DNA from: Gilliamella sp. wkB112
Lineage (GTDB): Bacteria > Pseudomonadota > Gammaproteobacteria > Enterobacterales > Orbaceae
Direction of reading: 5' to 3'
NCBI RefSeq assembly: GCF_001690685.1
Contig: NZ_LZGL01000007.1
Location: 62,001-126,000, forward strand
DNA: 64,000 bases
The translations under genes and the position numbers were made by a program. Positions within the stretch are counted from its first letter, which is position 1, and each line of letters begins with the position of its first letter. Positions 17,825 to 25,686 of this stretch are shown here, one piece after another. The notes beneath the pieces are model-generated. The model did not search any database. It saw nothing but the letters and a program-made list of their open reading frames with translations, and was not told the origin of the DNA.

Positions 17825-18859
17825 ATGAAAGCAGCCGTTATTAAACAAGAATGCGATGGACAAGTTGAAATCAAAGACATTAAATTACGTCCACTAGAAG
17901 CTGGGGAAGCTTTAGTTGATGTTGAGTATTGTGGTCTTTGTCATACAGATCTCCATGTCGCGGCGGGTGATTTTGGCAAAAAACCAGGACGAGTTATTGG
18001 TCATGAAGGGGTAGGTATTGTAACTAAAATTGCCCCTGACGTAAAAAGTCTTAAAGTTGGTGACCGCGTTAGTATTGCGTGGTTCCATGCTGGTTGCGGA
18101 ACTTGTGAGTTTTGTATTTCAGGTAATGAAACCTTTTGCCGTAATGTATTAAATTCTGGCTATAGCGTTGATGGTGGTATGGCAGAACAATGTATTGTCA
18201 AAGCTGATTATGCGGTTAAAGTACCTGATGGGTTAGATCCAGCACAAGCAACTAGTGTGACCTGTGCAGGTGTAACTACTTATAAAGGTATCAAAGTTGC
18301 CGATACTAAACCAGGGCAATGGCTTGCGGTATTTGGTATTGGTGGACTAGGAACCCTTGCTGTTGAATACGGTAAAAAAGTATTTAACAACAAAGTTGTT
18401 GCTATCAGTAATAGTGACAGTCAATTACAATTATGTAAAAACCTTGGCGCTGATTTAGTAGTAAATCCTAAAAAAGTTGCTGATGTTGGTGCCTACATTA
18501 AAGAACATACGGGTGGAGGCGTCCATGGAGCAGTAGTAACTTCTGTGACTAAAACAGGATTCAATCAAGCAATTGATTCCGTGCGCCCATTAGGTCGAGT
18601 AGTTGCGCTAGGTTTACCATCTGAAACTATGGATCTTAGTATTCCAAGAACAGTATTAGATGGTATTCAAGTGTTAGGTTCATTAGTTGGTACTCGTGAA
18701 GATTTAGCTGAAGCATTCCAATTTAGTGCTGAAGGTAAAGTTGTGCCAATCGTTGAAAAACGTCCACTTGAAGATATTAACGATATGATTGAAGAAATGA
18801 AAGCGGGTAAAATTCGCGGTCGTATGGTTGTTGATATGAAAATGAAGAAAAATAAATAG
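17825..18859 (+). CDS. adhP: Zinc-dependent alcohol dehydrogenase, propanol-preferring type
   Basis: This cytoplasmic enzyme interconverts ethanol or propanol and the aldehyde with NAD+. The 344-residue length and sequence match AdhP. Catalytic zinc ligands are in [14 protein letters not shown] and GHEGVG; the structural zinc site is [16 protein letters not shown] (four cysteines); the coenzyme fold contains GIGGLGT. AGGAG precedes the ATG. A strong terminator follows directly, so it is probably a single-gene transcript, with the APC permease behind its own promoter. Confidence 0.92.
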   Translation: MKAAVIKQECDGQVEIKDIKLRPLEAGEALVDVEYCGLCHTDLHVAAGDFGKKPGRVIGHEGVGIVTKIAPDVKSLKVGDRVSIAWFHAGCGTCEFCISGNETFCRNVLNSGYSVDGGMAEQCIVKADYAVKVPDGLDPAQATSVTCAGVTTYKGIKVADTKPGQWLAVFGIGGLGTLAVEYGKKVFNNKVVAISNSDSQLQLCKNLGADLVVNPKKVADVGAYIKEHTGGGVHGAVVTSVTKTGFNQAIDSVRPLGRVVALGLPSETMDLSIPRTVLDGIQVLGSLVGTREDLAEAFQFSAEGKVVPIVEKRPLEDINDMIEEMKAGKIRGRMVVDMKMKKNK

Positions 18860-18886
18860 CTATATTTAATCAATATTCTTTATTAT

Positions 18887-18912
18887 AAAACCAGCCTTGA
18901 GCTGGTTTTTTT
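18887..18912 (+). terminator. Intrinsic terminator of adhP
   Basis: AAAACCAGC, loop CTTGA, GCTGGTTTTTTT: a 7-9 bp stem followed by a T-run, 28 bp after the adhP stop. Confidence 0.9.
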
Positions 18913-19061
18913 GTAAGAAATTTTTATAAAATATCTTTATCTATATCGTTTATGAAGCTTTTTTCTAATTAATATCAATGTTGCTTGTATTTTATAAATA
19001 AAACCCTATCATAAGCAGAATTTTCATAAATAAATTTATATATATCAAAGGGGCTTTTTTA

Positions 19062-20510
19062 ATGTCAGATCACAATTTAGAAAATAAATTGCGGAAAGAT
19101 CTAGGTATTGTTTCGGCATTGTCACTGGTTGTTGGTATGGTTTTAGGTGCAGGAGCATTTATGAAACCCCCGGCGGTACTAGAAGTTGCCGGTGATTATA
19201 ATTACGCATTGTTAGCTTGGATAATCGGTGGGATTTTTTCAATTTGTGGTGGATTAACACTTTGTGAGTTAGGCGTAATGTTCCCTAAAACAGGTGGTTT
19301 GCTGGTTTATCTTGAAAAAATTTATGGTCCCAAAGTTTCTCATCTTTATGGATGGATGATTACAGTGTTGTTCGCACCTTCTTTGGTTGGTGCATTAGTT
19401 GGCTATTTTAGTTCGGTATTTTGTTTATTATTCAATATTGATGATGCTTATAGAATGGCTGTTAGCGCCGGCGTATTAGGTTTTATTGCTTGTATTAATG
19501 CTATTGGTGTTAAACAAGCCGGTTACCTGCAAACTATTGCTACTGTGTGTAAACTGATCCCAATTCTATTATTGGCAATCTTTGGATTATGGAAAGGTAA
19601 TGGAGAAGTGGCATTATTTAGTGCCAGTGGACAGGGTATTGAAACTTATGCACCTTTTGCCGTGGCCATTTTAGCTACATTATTCGCTTATGATGGTTGG
19701 GCGCAGGTTGCGTCGGTCGCTGGTGAAATAAATAATCCTGCCAAAGTATTACCCAAAGCGATTATTTTTGGCATTATCTTTTTAGTCATTGTGTATGCCT
19801 GTATTAATATCGCATTATTTAAAATTTTTCCTGTCCAAGAAATGGTTTCTCTTGGGCATGATGCGTCAGCGGTTGCGTCACAACGTATGTTTGGGCATCT
19901 AGGTGGCAATTTAGTCGCAGTTGGGATTATGGTATCTATTTTAGGTGGTATTAATGGTTATATTATGACTTTATCACGAACTATTTTTAGTATGGGGGAA
20001 CGAGGAACCATTATTGGAGCTCGCTATTTAAGCACGCTTGATGATGATAGCCGTTCTCCAGTTAATGCCATTGTTATTTTAGTTATTTTTGCTTTTTTAT
20101 ATTCAGCCTTGCTCGATGCTGATCGGTTATCAGAAATATCAATGTTTTCTATTTGGGTATTTTATTTGCTAACTTTTGTTGGCGTAATCATTGCACGAAA
20201 AAAATATCCTGACGTCCCAAGATCTTATAAAGTTATTGGTTATCCAATTATTCCCATTATTGCCATTTTAGGTGCAGCTTATGTTATTTATGGCATGCTA
20301 GTGTATCAAACCATAAATGGTATTGCCTCAATAATTCTAACTTTAATTGGCTTACCCGTTTATTATTACTATGATAATAAAAACAAAGGTGTTGAGATAG
20401 CTCTAGGGGAAATTAAAAAGTATAAAATTAAAACTAGATATTCAATTGCTATTGGTGTAGTAATCGCTATTGCATTATTAATACTCTATGGCAACTTGAT
20501 AAGTAAATGA
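19062..20510 (+). CDS. APC-superfamily amino acid permease (LAT/SteT-like)
   Basis: A 482-residue, roughly 12-helix transporter. Helix 1 carries SLVVGMVLGAGAFMKPP, the unwound substrate-binding GxG segment of APC carriers, and helix 6 the FAYDGWAQVASVAGEINNP motif typical of LAT/SteT-like exchangers. AAGGGG lies upstream of the ATG. The specific amino acid is not determined. It follows adhP but is separated from it by a terminator, so functional linkage is doubtful. Confidence 0.82.
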   Translation: MSDHNLENKLRKDLGIVSALSLVVGMVLGAGAFMKPPAVLEVAGDYNYALLAWIIGGIFSICGGLTLCELGVMFPKTGGLLVYLEKIYGPKVSHLYGWMITVLFAPSLVGALVGYFSSVFCLLFNIDDAYRMAVSAGVLGFIACINAIGVKQAGYLQTIATVCKLIPILLLAIFGLWKGNGEVALFSASGQGIETYAPFAVAILATLFAYDGWAQVASVAGEINNPAKVLPKAIIFGIIFLVIVYACINIALFKIFPVQEMVSLGHDASAVASQRMFGHLGGNLVAVGIMVSILGGINGYIMTLSRTIFSMGERGTIIGARYLSTLDDDSRSPVNAIVILVIFAFLYSALLDADRLSEISMFSIWVFYLLTFVGVIIARKKYPDVPRSYKVIGYPIIPIIAILGAAYVIYGMLVYQTINGIASIILTLIGLPVYYYYDNKNKGVEIALGEIKKYKIKTRYSIAIGVVIAIALLILYGNLISK

Positions 20511-20528
20511 ATTATATTTTAATAGTTA

Positions 20529-20548
20529 TTGCCAACATAAGTTGGCAA
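20529..20548. terminator. Hairpin downstream of the APC permease
   Basis: TTGCCAAC, loop ATAA, GTTGGCAA is a perfect 8-bp stem 18 bp after the permease stop. It is followed by AAAACGG and not a T-run, so it may be a weak or factor-assisted stop. Confidence 0.5.
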
Positions 20549-20660
20549 AACGGCACTAGATTAGAGTTGAATTTTAGATCAGCTTTTTAAGTTATTACTT
20601 TTATAAGGATGCAATTGTTATTTAAGCATTTTTAGGAAATATTTAAATAAAACGATGTAT

Positions 20661-20713
20661 TGTTGTAAAAATGTTTCAGGAGTGCTATGCGTTTTGGTAT
20701 AAATTATTGCATT
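20661..20713 (+). repeat. Dispersed intergenic repeat, copy C
   Basis: It reads TTGTTGTAAAAATGTTTCAG, then GAGTGCTATGCGTTTTGG, then TATAAATTATTGCATT. It is one of the best-preserved copies and shares the extended 3' part with copies D and E. Unlike the others it does not precede a gene in its own direction: the next gene, the DeoR-family regulator, is convergent. Confidence 0.8.
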
Positions 20714-20965
20714 AGTATTAAATATGGTTGTTTCCCTTCGTCTTTACCATAGTTGAGTTATGCTATGAGGAGTAAATATTTCTCTCTAATAGCTTTATAT
20801 AAGGTTTTTAAAAAGACTTGTTTAAATAGATAAGTAATAATTTTGAAAAATAAAATTTAAGCTTTATTTTGATATAAAATCATTTATTGTTAATCTTTCT
20901 ATTGACGTAATAATTGTATTTGTTGTTTAACAAACTAACTTGAGCAATATATTTATGAGCAACTG

Positions 20966-21724
20966 TTAAACTAATTTAATAACCAAATTTTGTTCTTTCA
21001 TTGCTTTAATAGTATTTTCAGATAAATTTGAATCAGTGATGATAACATCAAATATTTTTAGTGGTAAAACTGAAAAAGTGGCAACTTTGCCATATTTTGA
21101 TGAGTCAGTAACTAAAATTCGAGTACCACTAGAATTAGCAATCACTTTTTTAACGGCAATTTTATTTTCATCAGGGGTACTAAGACCTTGTAAACTCCAT
21201 GATGACGTGGAAATAAATGCAATATCAACATAAATTTCGGATAACATTCGTGCGGCAAACTCACCAACACTAGAGTAATTTTCTCGGCAAATTGTTCCTC
21301 CAGTATGAATAATTTTACAACAACCATATTCGATTAAATAATTTGCAATAACAAAATCATTGGTAAAAACAATTAAATCGGCCCTATGTGTTATTTGTTT
21401 CGCAATTGCTAATGTAGTCGTCCCTGCATCTAGATAAATAGAAGCATTTAAAGGGATATATTGAACAGCACATTGACTTATTTTATCCTTCTGTTCTTCG
21501 AACATTTGTGATTTTTTTATATGAGATGGTTCAAAAGGAAGTTTCTCCAATGACTGAATACCACCAGAAACAGGCATAATTATTCCTTTTTCTTCAAGTT
21601 TTTGTATATCACGGCGAATCGTCATATGCGATACATTTAACGTTTCGACTAAAAAATTTATACTAATCACTCCTTTTTTAGCAACAAGATCAATAATTCT
21701 TTGTTGTCTTTCTGAAGGAATCAT
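20966..21724 (-). CDS. DeoR/GlpR-family transcriptional regulator of the threonate operon
   Basis: A 252-residue sugar-responsive repressor. The N-terminal DeoR winged helix is clear (PSERQQRIIDLVAKKGVISINFLVETLNVSHMTIRRDIQKLEEKG). The C-terminal DeoRC sensor domain shows YLDAGTTTLAIAKQI, VFTNDF, HTGGTI and VTDSSKYG, which bind phosphorylated sugars or acids. I chose the ATG at 21724; a GTG two codons upstream (21730) is possible. It is divergent from ltnD-otnKCI-gntP across a 308-bp region with a CRP site and long inverted repeats, so it most likely represses that operon and responds to a tetronate-phosphate intermediate. Confidence 0.88.
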   Translation of the reverse strand: MIPSERQQRIIDLVAKKGVISINFLVETLNVSHMTIRRDIQKLEEKGIIMPVSGGIQSLEKLPFEPSHIKKSQMFEEQKDKISQCAVQYIPLNASIYLDAGTTTLAIAKQITHRADLIVFTNDFVIANYLIEYGCCKIIHTGGTICRENYSSVGEFAARMLSEIYVDIAFISTSSWSLQGLSTPDENKIAVKKVIANSSGTRILVTDSSKYGKVATFSVLPLKIFDVIITDSNLSENTIKAMKEQNLVIKLV

Positions 21725-21911
21725 AATCACTTTACCTTTTTATATAAAAAATCATTGTAATTCAGTTACAGGTTGAGTTTGCTTAAACCTAAAGCAGATC
21801 AAATTTTTTCACTATAACAGCAACTGGTTTGTAATTAAATTTAAAGCATAATGGTATATATACATTATTTTACATTTCTAAACCTAAATAATCATTATTT
21901 TTAATCAATTA

Positions 21912-21925
21912 GTTATATTATGTTA
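21912..21925 (+). promoter_or_regulatory. Left arm of paired operator (14-bp inverted repeat)
   Basis: GTTATATTATGTTA is the exact reverse complement of the sequence at 21982-21995. The two arms are 70 bp apart, start to start, and straddle the CRP site, as expected for a repressor bound at two operators. Confidence 0.6.
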
Positions 21926-21930
21926 ATTTA

Positions 21931-21946
21931 TGTGAAATAGATCACA
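21931..21946 (+). promoter_or_regulatory. CRP (cAMP receptor protein) binding site
   Basis: TGTGAAATAGATCACA fits TGTGA-N6-TCACA perfectly, and the flanks extend the dyad to 8-bp arms. It lies about 87 bp before ltnD, which fits class I or II activation of a catabolic promoter. Confidence 0.85.
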
Positions 21947-21981
21947 TAAATGAAAATAATCACATTCAATTTAACAAAAAA

Positions 21982-21995
21982 TAACATAATATAAC
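21982..21995 (+). promoter_or_regulatory. Right arm of paired operator (14-bp inverted repeat)
   Basis: TAACATAATATAAC matches the left arm at 21912-21925 exactly in inverted orientation and contains a -10-like TATAA. It ends 37 bp before the ltnD ATG, so binding here should block RNA polymerase. Confidence 0.6.
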
Positions 21996-22032
21996 TTTAA
22001 TTAACAATGATTAATAATAAAAGGAATACATT

Positions 22033-22938
22033 ATGAATAACTCTATGTCTGTTTGTGTAGTTGGTCTTGGTTCAATGGGAATGGGGGTTGCTCTTTCCTG
22101 TATAAAAGCTGGTTTTAAAACATATGGGGTAGATTTAAATCCAAATGCCCGTAAAAAACTTATTGAGGCAGGTGCAGTAAAATCCGAAGAAACAGCAATA
22201 AGTTTTTCTAAAGAACTTGATGTGGTTATTTTATTAGTAGTAAATGCTATGCAAGTAAAACAGGTTTTATTTGGTGATAACGGACTAGCTCAACATTTAA
22301 AACCAAATACCATCGTTATGGTTTCTTCTACAATTTCAGCAAGAGACGCAAAAGAAATTGATTTAAATCTACAAAAATACCAGTTGATTATGTTAGATGC
22401 ACCAGTATCTGGCGGGGCAATTAAAGCGGCTAATGGTGAAATGACCATTATGGCATCAGGGGCAAAAAGTACATTTGAAAAAATTAAACCTGTACATGAT
22501 GCTATTGCTTCACATGTTTATAACATAGGTACTGAAATAGGGTTAGGCTCAACAGTAAAAATCATTCATCAGCTTTTAGCCGGAGTACATATTGCCGCTG
22601 GAGCGGAAGCTATGGCATTAGCAGCTAGAGCCAATATCCCTCTTTCAATTATGTATGAAGTTGTTACCAACGCCGCAGGGAACTCATGGATGTTTGAAAA
22701 CCGCATGAAACATGTAGTTGATGGCGATTATACGCCTAAATCAGCTGTAGATATTTTTGTTAAAGATCTTGGACTTGTTAATGACACAGCTAAGTCTCTC
22801 AAATTCCCATTACCATTAGCAAGTACAGCATTAAATATGTTTACTGAAGCCAGTAATGCCGGACATGGTAAGGAAGATGATAGTGCAGTAATTAAAGTTT
22901 TTTCTGGGATTAACTTACCAGCTAAAAAAGGAGAATAA
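22033..22938 (+). CDS. ltnD: L-threonate dehydrogenase
   Basis: LtnD oxidises L-threonate to 2-oxo-tetronate with NAD+, the first step of tetronate use. The 301-residue protein belongs to the beta-hydroxyacid dehydrogenase family: the N-terminal GLGSMGMGVALS dinucleotide site, the substrate motif DAPVSGGAIKAANGEM, and the catalytic lysine segment GSTVKIIHQLL. Related enzymes include 3-hydroxyisobutyrate dehydrogenase; the following otnK-otnC-otnI genes point to LtnD (E. coli YgbJ type). AAAAGGAAT precedes the ATG. It is the first gene of the operon and is 1 bp from otnK. Confidence 0.88.
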   Translation: MNNSMSVCVVGLGSMGMGVALSCIKAGFKTYGVDLNPNARKKLIEAGAVKSEETAISFSKELDVVILLVVNAMQVKQVLFGDNGLAQHLKPNTIVMVSSTISARDAKEIDLNLQKYQLIMLDAPVSGGAIKAANGEMTIMASGAKSTFEKIKPVHDAIASHVYNIGTEIGLGSTVKIIHQLLAGVHIAAGAEAMALAARANIPLSIMYEVVTNAAGNSWMFENRMKHVVDGDYTPKSAVDIFVKDLGLVNDTAKSLKFPLPLASTALNMFTEASNAGHGKEDDSAVIKVFSGINLPAKKGE

Positions 22939-22939
22939 T

Positions 22940-24202
22940 ATGCATTTAGGTGTCATAGCAGACGATTTTACAGGAGCAACTGATATTGCTAGTTTTTTAG
23001 TCAATAATGGTATGCCCACTATTCAATTAAATAGCATCCCTAAACAACCTATTATTATTGATGATAGTACTGAGGCAATTGTAATAAGTTTAAAATCACG
23101 TTCTTGCCCAGTTGATATTGCCGTCAAACAATCAATCGAAGCTATAAGATGGTTAAAAAAACAAGGATGTTCTCAATTTTATTTTAAATATTGTTCTACT
23201 TTTGATAGTACACCCACCGGTAATATTGGTCCTGTAACAGATGCTCTATTAAATGAATTAGGTGAATCTTTTACGATTATATCGCCATCATTGCCTGTTA
23301 ATGGACGAACAGTCTACCAAGGTTATCTTTTTGTCATGGATCAATTGTTATCAGATTCAGGTATGAGAAATCATCCAATTAATCCTATGACGCAAAGTAG
23401 TTTGATTCGTTTGATGGAGCAGCAATCATCAGGGAAATGTGGTTTAGTTCCTTATTCTATAATGGAAAAAGGTGATGACGCTATTAAACAACAATTAACA
23501 GCATTAAAACAACAAAATTATCGCTACGCTGTTTTAGATACACTAAATGAAGATCATCTAATATCTCAAGGAAGAGCTGTTAGTGATCTAAAACTTGTCA
23601 CAGGTGGTTCAGGTTTAGCAATTGGTATTGCCAAAAACTTTGTTAAAAAAGAAGTTGATCTCAAGCAAACACAAGCACTAGGTAGGCCACAAGGAAGTAA
23701 AACAATTTTATTATCAGGTTCTTGTTCATTAATGACTAATAAACAAGTTATGTTCTATAAAAAAATAGCGCCCACATATGCATTAGATGTTGAAAAATGT
23801 GTTAATCAATTATCAGACTATTGTCAGGTCGTTATTGATTGGATAGATAAAAATAATAAACAAAAAAATGCTCCACTAATTTATGCTACAACTGATACTA
23901 CAGAATTGAAAGCGATTCAACAAAAATGGGGAATTGAAAAGTCTAGTAAAGCAATTGAAGCTTTTTTTGAAAAACTAGTTATTGCTCTAGAAAAAAAATC
24001 TTACGATAAATATATAGTTGCAGGAGGAGAAACGTCAGGCGTTGTTGCTCAAGCATTAAATGTTAATGGTTTTTATATCGGTCCGACAATTGCTCCCGGT
24101 GTTCCTTGGGTTCGAGCAATTAATAAACCAATATCTTTAGCATTAAAATCAGGTAATTTTGGTGATGAAACTTTTTTTGTAAAAGCACAAGGGGAGTTTT
24201 AA
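22940..24202 (+). CDS. otnK: 3-oxo-tetronate kinase
   Basis: OtnK phosphorylates 3-oxo-tetronate at the 4-position with ATP. The 420-residue protein is a member of the four-carbon acid sugar kinase (former DUF1537) family. The N-terminal domain starts LGVIADDFTGATDIASFLVNNG, followed by SPSLPVNGRTVYQGYLFV; the C-terminal nucleotide-binding domain has ILLSGSCS and VAGGETSGVVAQAL. Position 1 bp after ltnD and directly abutting otnC supports this specificity over related erythronate or 2-oxo-tetronate kinases. Confidence 0.9.
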   Translation: MHLGVIADDFTGATDIASFLVNNGMPTIQLNSIPKQPIIIDDSTEAIVISLKSRSCPVDIAVKQSIEAIRWLKKQGCSQFYFKYCSTFDSTPTGNIGPVTDALLNELGESFTIISPSLPVNGRTVYQGYLFVMDQLLSDSGMRNHPINPMTQSSLIRLMEQQSSGKCGLVPYSIMEKGDDAIKQQLTALKQQNYRYAVLDTLNEDHLISQGRAVSDLKLVTGGSGLAIGIAKNFVKKEVDLKQTQALGRPQGSKTILLSGSCSLMTNKQVMFYKKIAPTYALDVEKCVNQLSDYCQVVIDWIDKNNKQKNAPLIYATTDTTELKAIQQKWGIEKSSKAIEAFFEKLVIALEKKSYDKYIVAGGETSGVVAQALNVNGFYIGPTIAPGVPWVRAINKPISLALKSGNFGDETFFVKAQGEF

Positions 24203-24826
24203 ATGACTGAACAACAAGCTAGACAACAATTGATTGATATTGCTTCATCTCTTTTCCAAAGAGGTTATGCTACCGGCTCGGCAGGTAATATGTCCTTACT
24301 TCTTGATGATAACACAATTTTGGCGACACCAACGGGATCTTGTTTGGGTAGATTACAACCAAATGACTTGTCTAAGCTGACACTTTCAGGTGAATTTATT
24401 AGTGGTAAGAAACCTTCAAAAGAAGTTAAATTTCACCTCGGACTTTATAACAATAATCCTAAATGTAAAGCTGTAGTTCATTTACATAGCCTTTATTTAA
24501 CAGCGCTTTCATGTCTGCAAGATCTTAATCACCAAAATGCTATTAAGCCATTTACTCCCTATGTCGTAATGAGAATGGGCAATGTTCCAGTAATCCCTTA
24601 TTACAAACCAGGTGATATCCGCATTGCAACTGATTTAGCGTCACTAGCATTGAATCATCAAGCTTTTTTATTAGCAAATCACGGAGCAGTAACCATTGGA
24701 GAGAACTTAGAAGAAGCCACTAATAATTATGAAGAATTAGAAGAAACAGCAAAACTAATTTTTATCTTAAAAGATCAAAAAATTAACTATCTGACAGAAG
24801 ATGAGATTAACGAACTAAGGAAATAA
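24203..24826 (+). CDS. otnC: 3-oxo-tetronate 4-phosphate decarboxylase
   Basis: OtnC decarboxylates 3-oxo-tetronate 4-phosphate to dihydroxyacetone phosphate. The 207-residue protein is a class II aldolase/adducin-fold metal enzyme: the phosphate-binding segment TGSAGNMS, the zinc ligands in VVHLHSLY, and ANHGAVTIG with the third histidine region. Its ATG follows the otnK stop with no gap. The class II aldolase fold alone would also fit fuculose-phosphate aldolase; the operon context decides. Confidence 0.9.
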   Translation: MTEQQARQQLIDIASSLFQRGYATGSAGNMSLLLDDNTILATPTGSCLGRLQPNDLSKLTLSGEFISGKKPSKEVKFHLGLYNNNPKCKAVVHLHSLYLTALSCLQDLNHQNAIKPFTPYVVMRMGNVPVIPYYKPGDIRIATDLASLALNHQAFLLANHGAVTIGENLEEATNNYEELEETAKLIFILKDQKINYLTEDEINELRK

Positions 24827-24828
24827 TT

Positions 24829-25626
24829 ATGTCTAGAACTCAATGTAAATTTGCAGCAAATCTAACTATGATGTTTAAAGAGTTACCGTTTTTAGAACGT
24901 TTTAGTGCTGCAGCTAAAGCAGGTTTTAAAGCAGTTGAATTTTTATCACCATATGAATATTCCAAAGAAGAGTTGTTAAAACAACTACAACAAAATAATT
25001 TACAATTAGTTCTATTTAATAGTGCTATGGGTGATATATCAAAAGGTGAATGGGGATTAAATGCTATTCCAGGACGGGAAAAGGACGCAAGAGAAAATAT
25101 CCACACAGCTTTAGATTATGCAATAGCACTAAAATGCCCGACCATTCATTTAATGGCCGCTGTAGTGCCTCCTGATGCTGATTATGCTTTATACCAACAA
25201 ACTTTTATTGATAATGTTCGTTATGCAGCTGAACTTTACCAAAAACATAATATTTCTATTGTATTAGAGGCACTAAGTCCAATTGTAAAACCTAATTACT
25301 TATTTTCTAGTCAATTCCAAAGTGCTGAGCTAGTAAAACTTATTAATCGGCCAAATGTTTTCATTCAATTTGATGTATTTCATGCTCAAAATGTCGATGG
25401 AAATATCACACGGTTGTTTGAACAAATGAAAGATAAAATCAAACACATTCAAATTGCTTCAGTTCCTGATAGACATGAACCTGATGAAGGTGAAATTGAT
25501 TACGCTTATATATTTAATCTATTTGAACAAAATAATTATTCTGATTGGATTGGCTGTGAATATAACCCACGAGCTAATACTCAAGATGGGCTTCTGTGGT
25601 TAAAGAACATAGTGCCTAGAACTTAA
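24829..25626 (+). CDS. otnI: 2-oxo-tetronate isomerase
   Basis: OtnI interconverts 2-oxo-tetronate and 3-oxo-tetronate, linking LtnD to OtnK. The 265-residue TIM-barrel protein belongs to the hydroxypyruvate isomerase (Hyi) family, with metal-binding acids in VLEALSP, IQFDVFHAQ and CEYNPRANT. It starts 2 bp after otnC. By sequence alone it could be called hydroxypyruvate isomerase; position within ltnD-otnK-otnC favours OtnI. Confidence 0.88.
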   Translation: MSRTQCKFAANLTMMFKELPFLERFSAAAKAGFKAVEFLSPYEYSKEELLKQLQQNNLQLVLFNSAMGDISKGEWGLNAIPGREKDARENIHTALDYAIALKCPTIHLMAAVVPPDADYALYQQTFIDNVRYAAELYQKHNISIVLEALSPIVKPNYLFSSQFQSAELVKLINRPNVFIQFDVFHAQNVDGNITRLFEQMKDKIKHIQIASVPDRHEPDEGEIDYAYIFNLFEQNNYSDWIGCEYNPRANTQDGLLWLKNIVPRT

Positions 25627-25686
25627 CATACTCGTTCAAAGAGAAAAGGTATTCTCTTGCCAAATCAATACATATAGGAGTAAAAA

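Larger units (their letters stand above)
20511..20965. other. Long convergent intergenic region with no recognised gene
   Basis: This 455-bp gap between the APC permease and the DeoR-family regulator holds a perfect 8-bp hairpin (20529-20548) and repeat copy C (20661-20713). The remainder is AT-rich with stops in all frames except very short openings. A 22-codon ATG frame near 20764 has no supporting features. Confidence 0.6.
21725..22032. other. Divergent control region of the threonate operon
   Basis: This gap between the regulator and ltnD contains two 14-bp inverted repeats (21912-21925 and 21982-21995), a perfect CRP site between them and an AAAAGGAAT ribosome-binding site just before the ltnD ATG. 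No open frame is seen. Confidence 0.75.

Noticed and set aside
20764..20832. 22-codon frame in the gap before the DeoR regulator
   Set aside because: Too short, no start signal and no similarity; gap left as noncoding.
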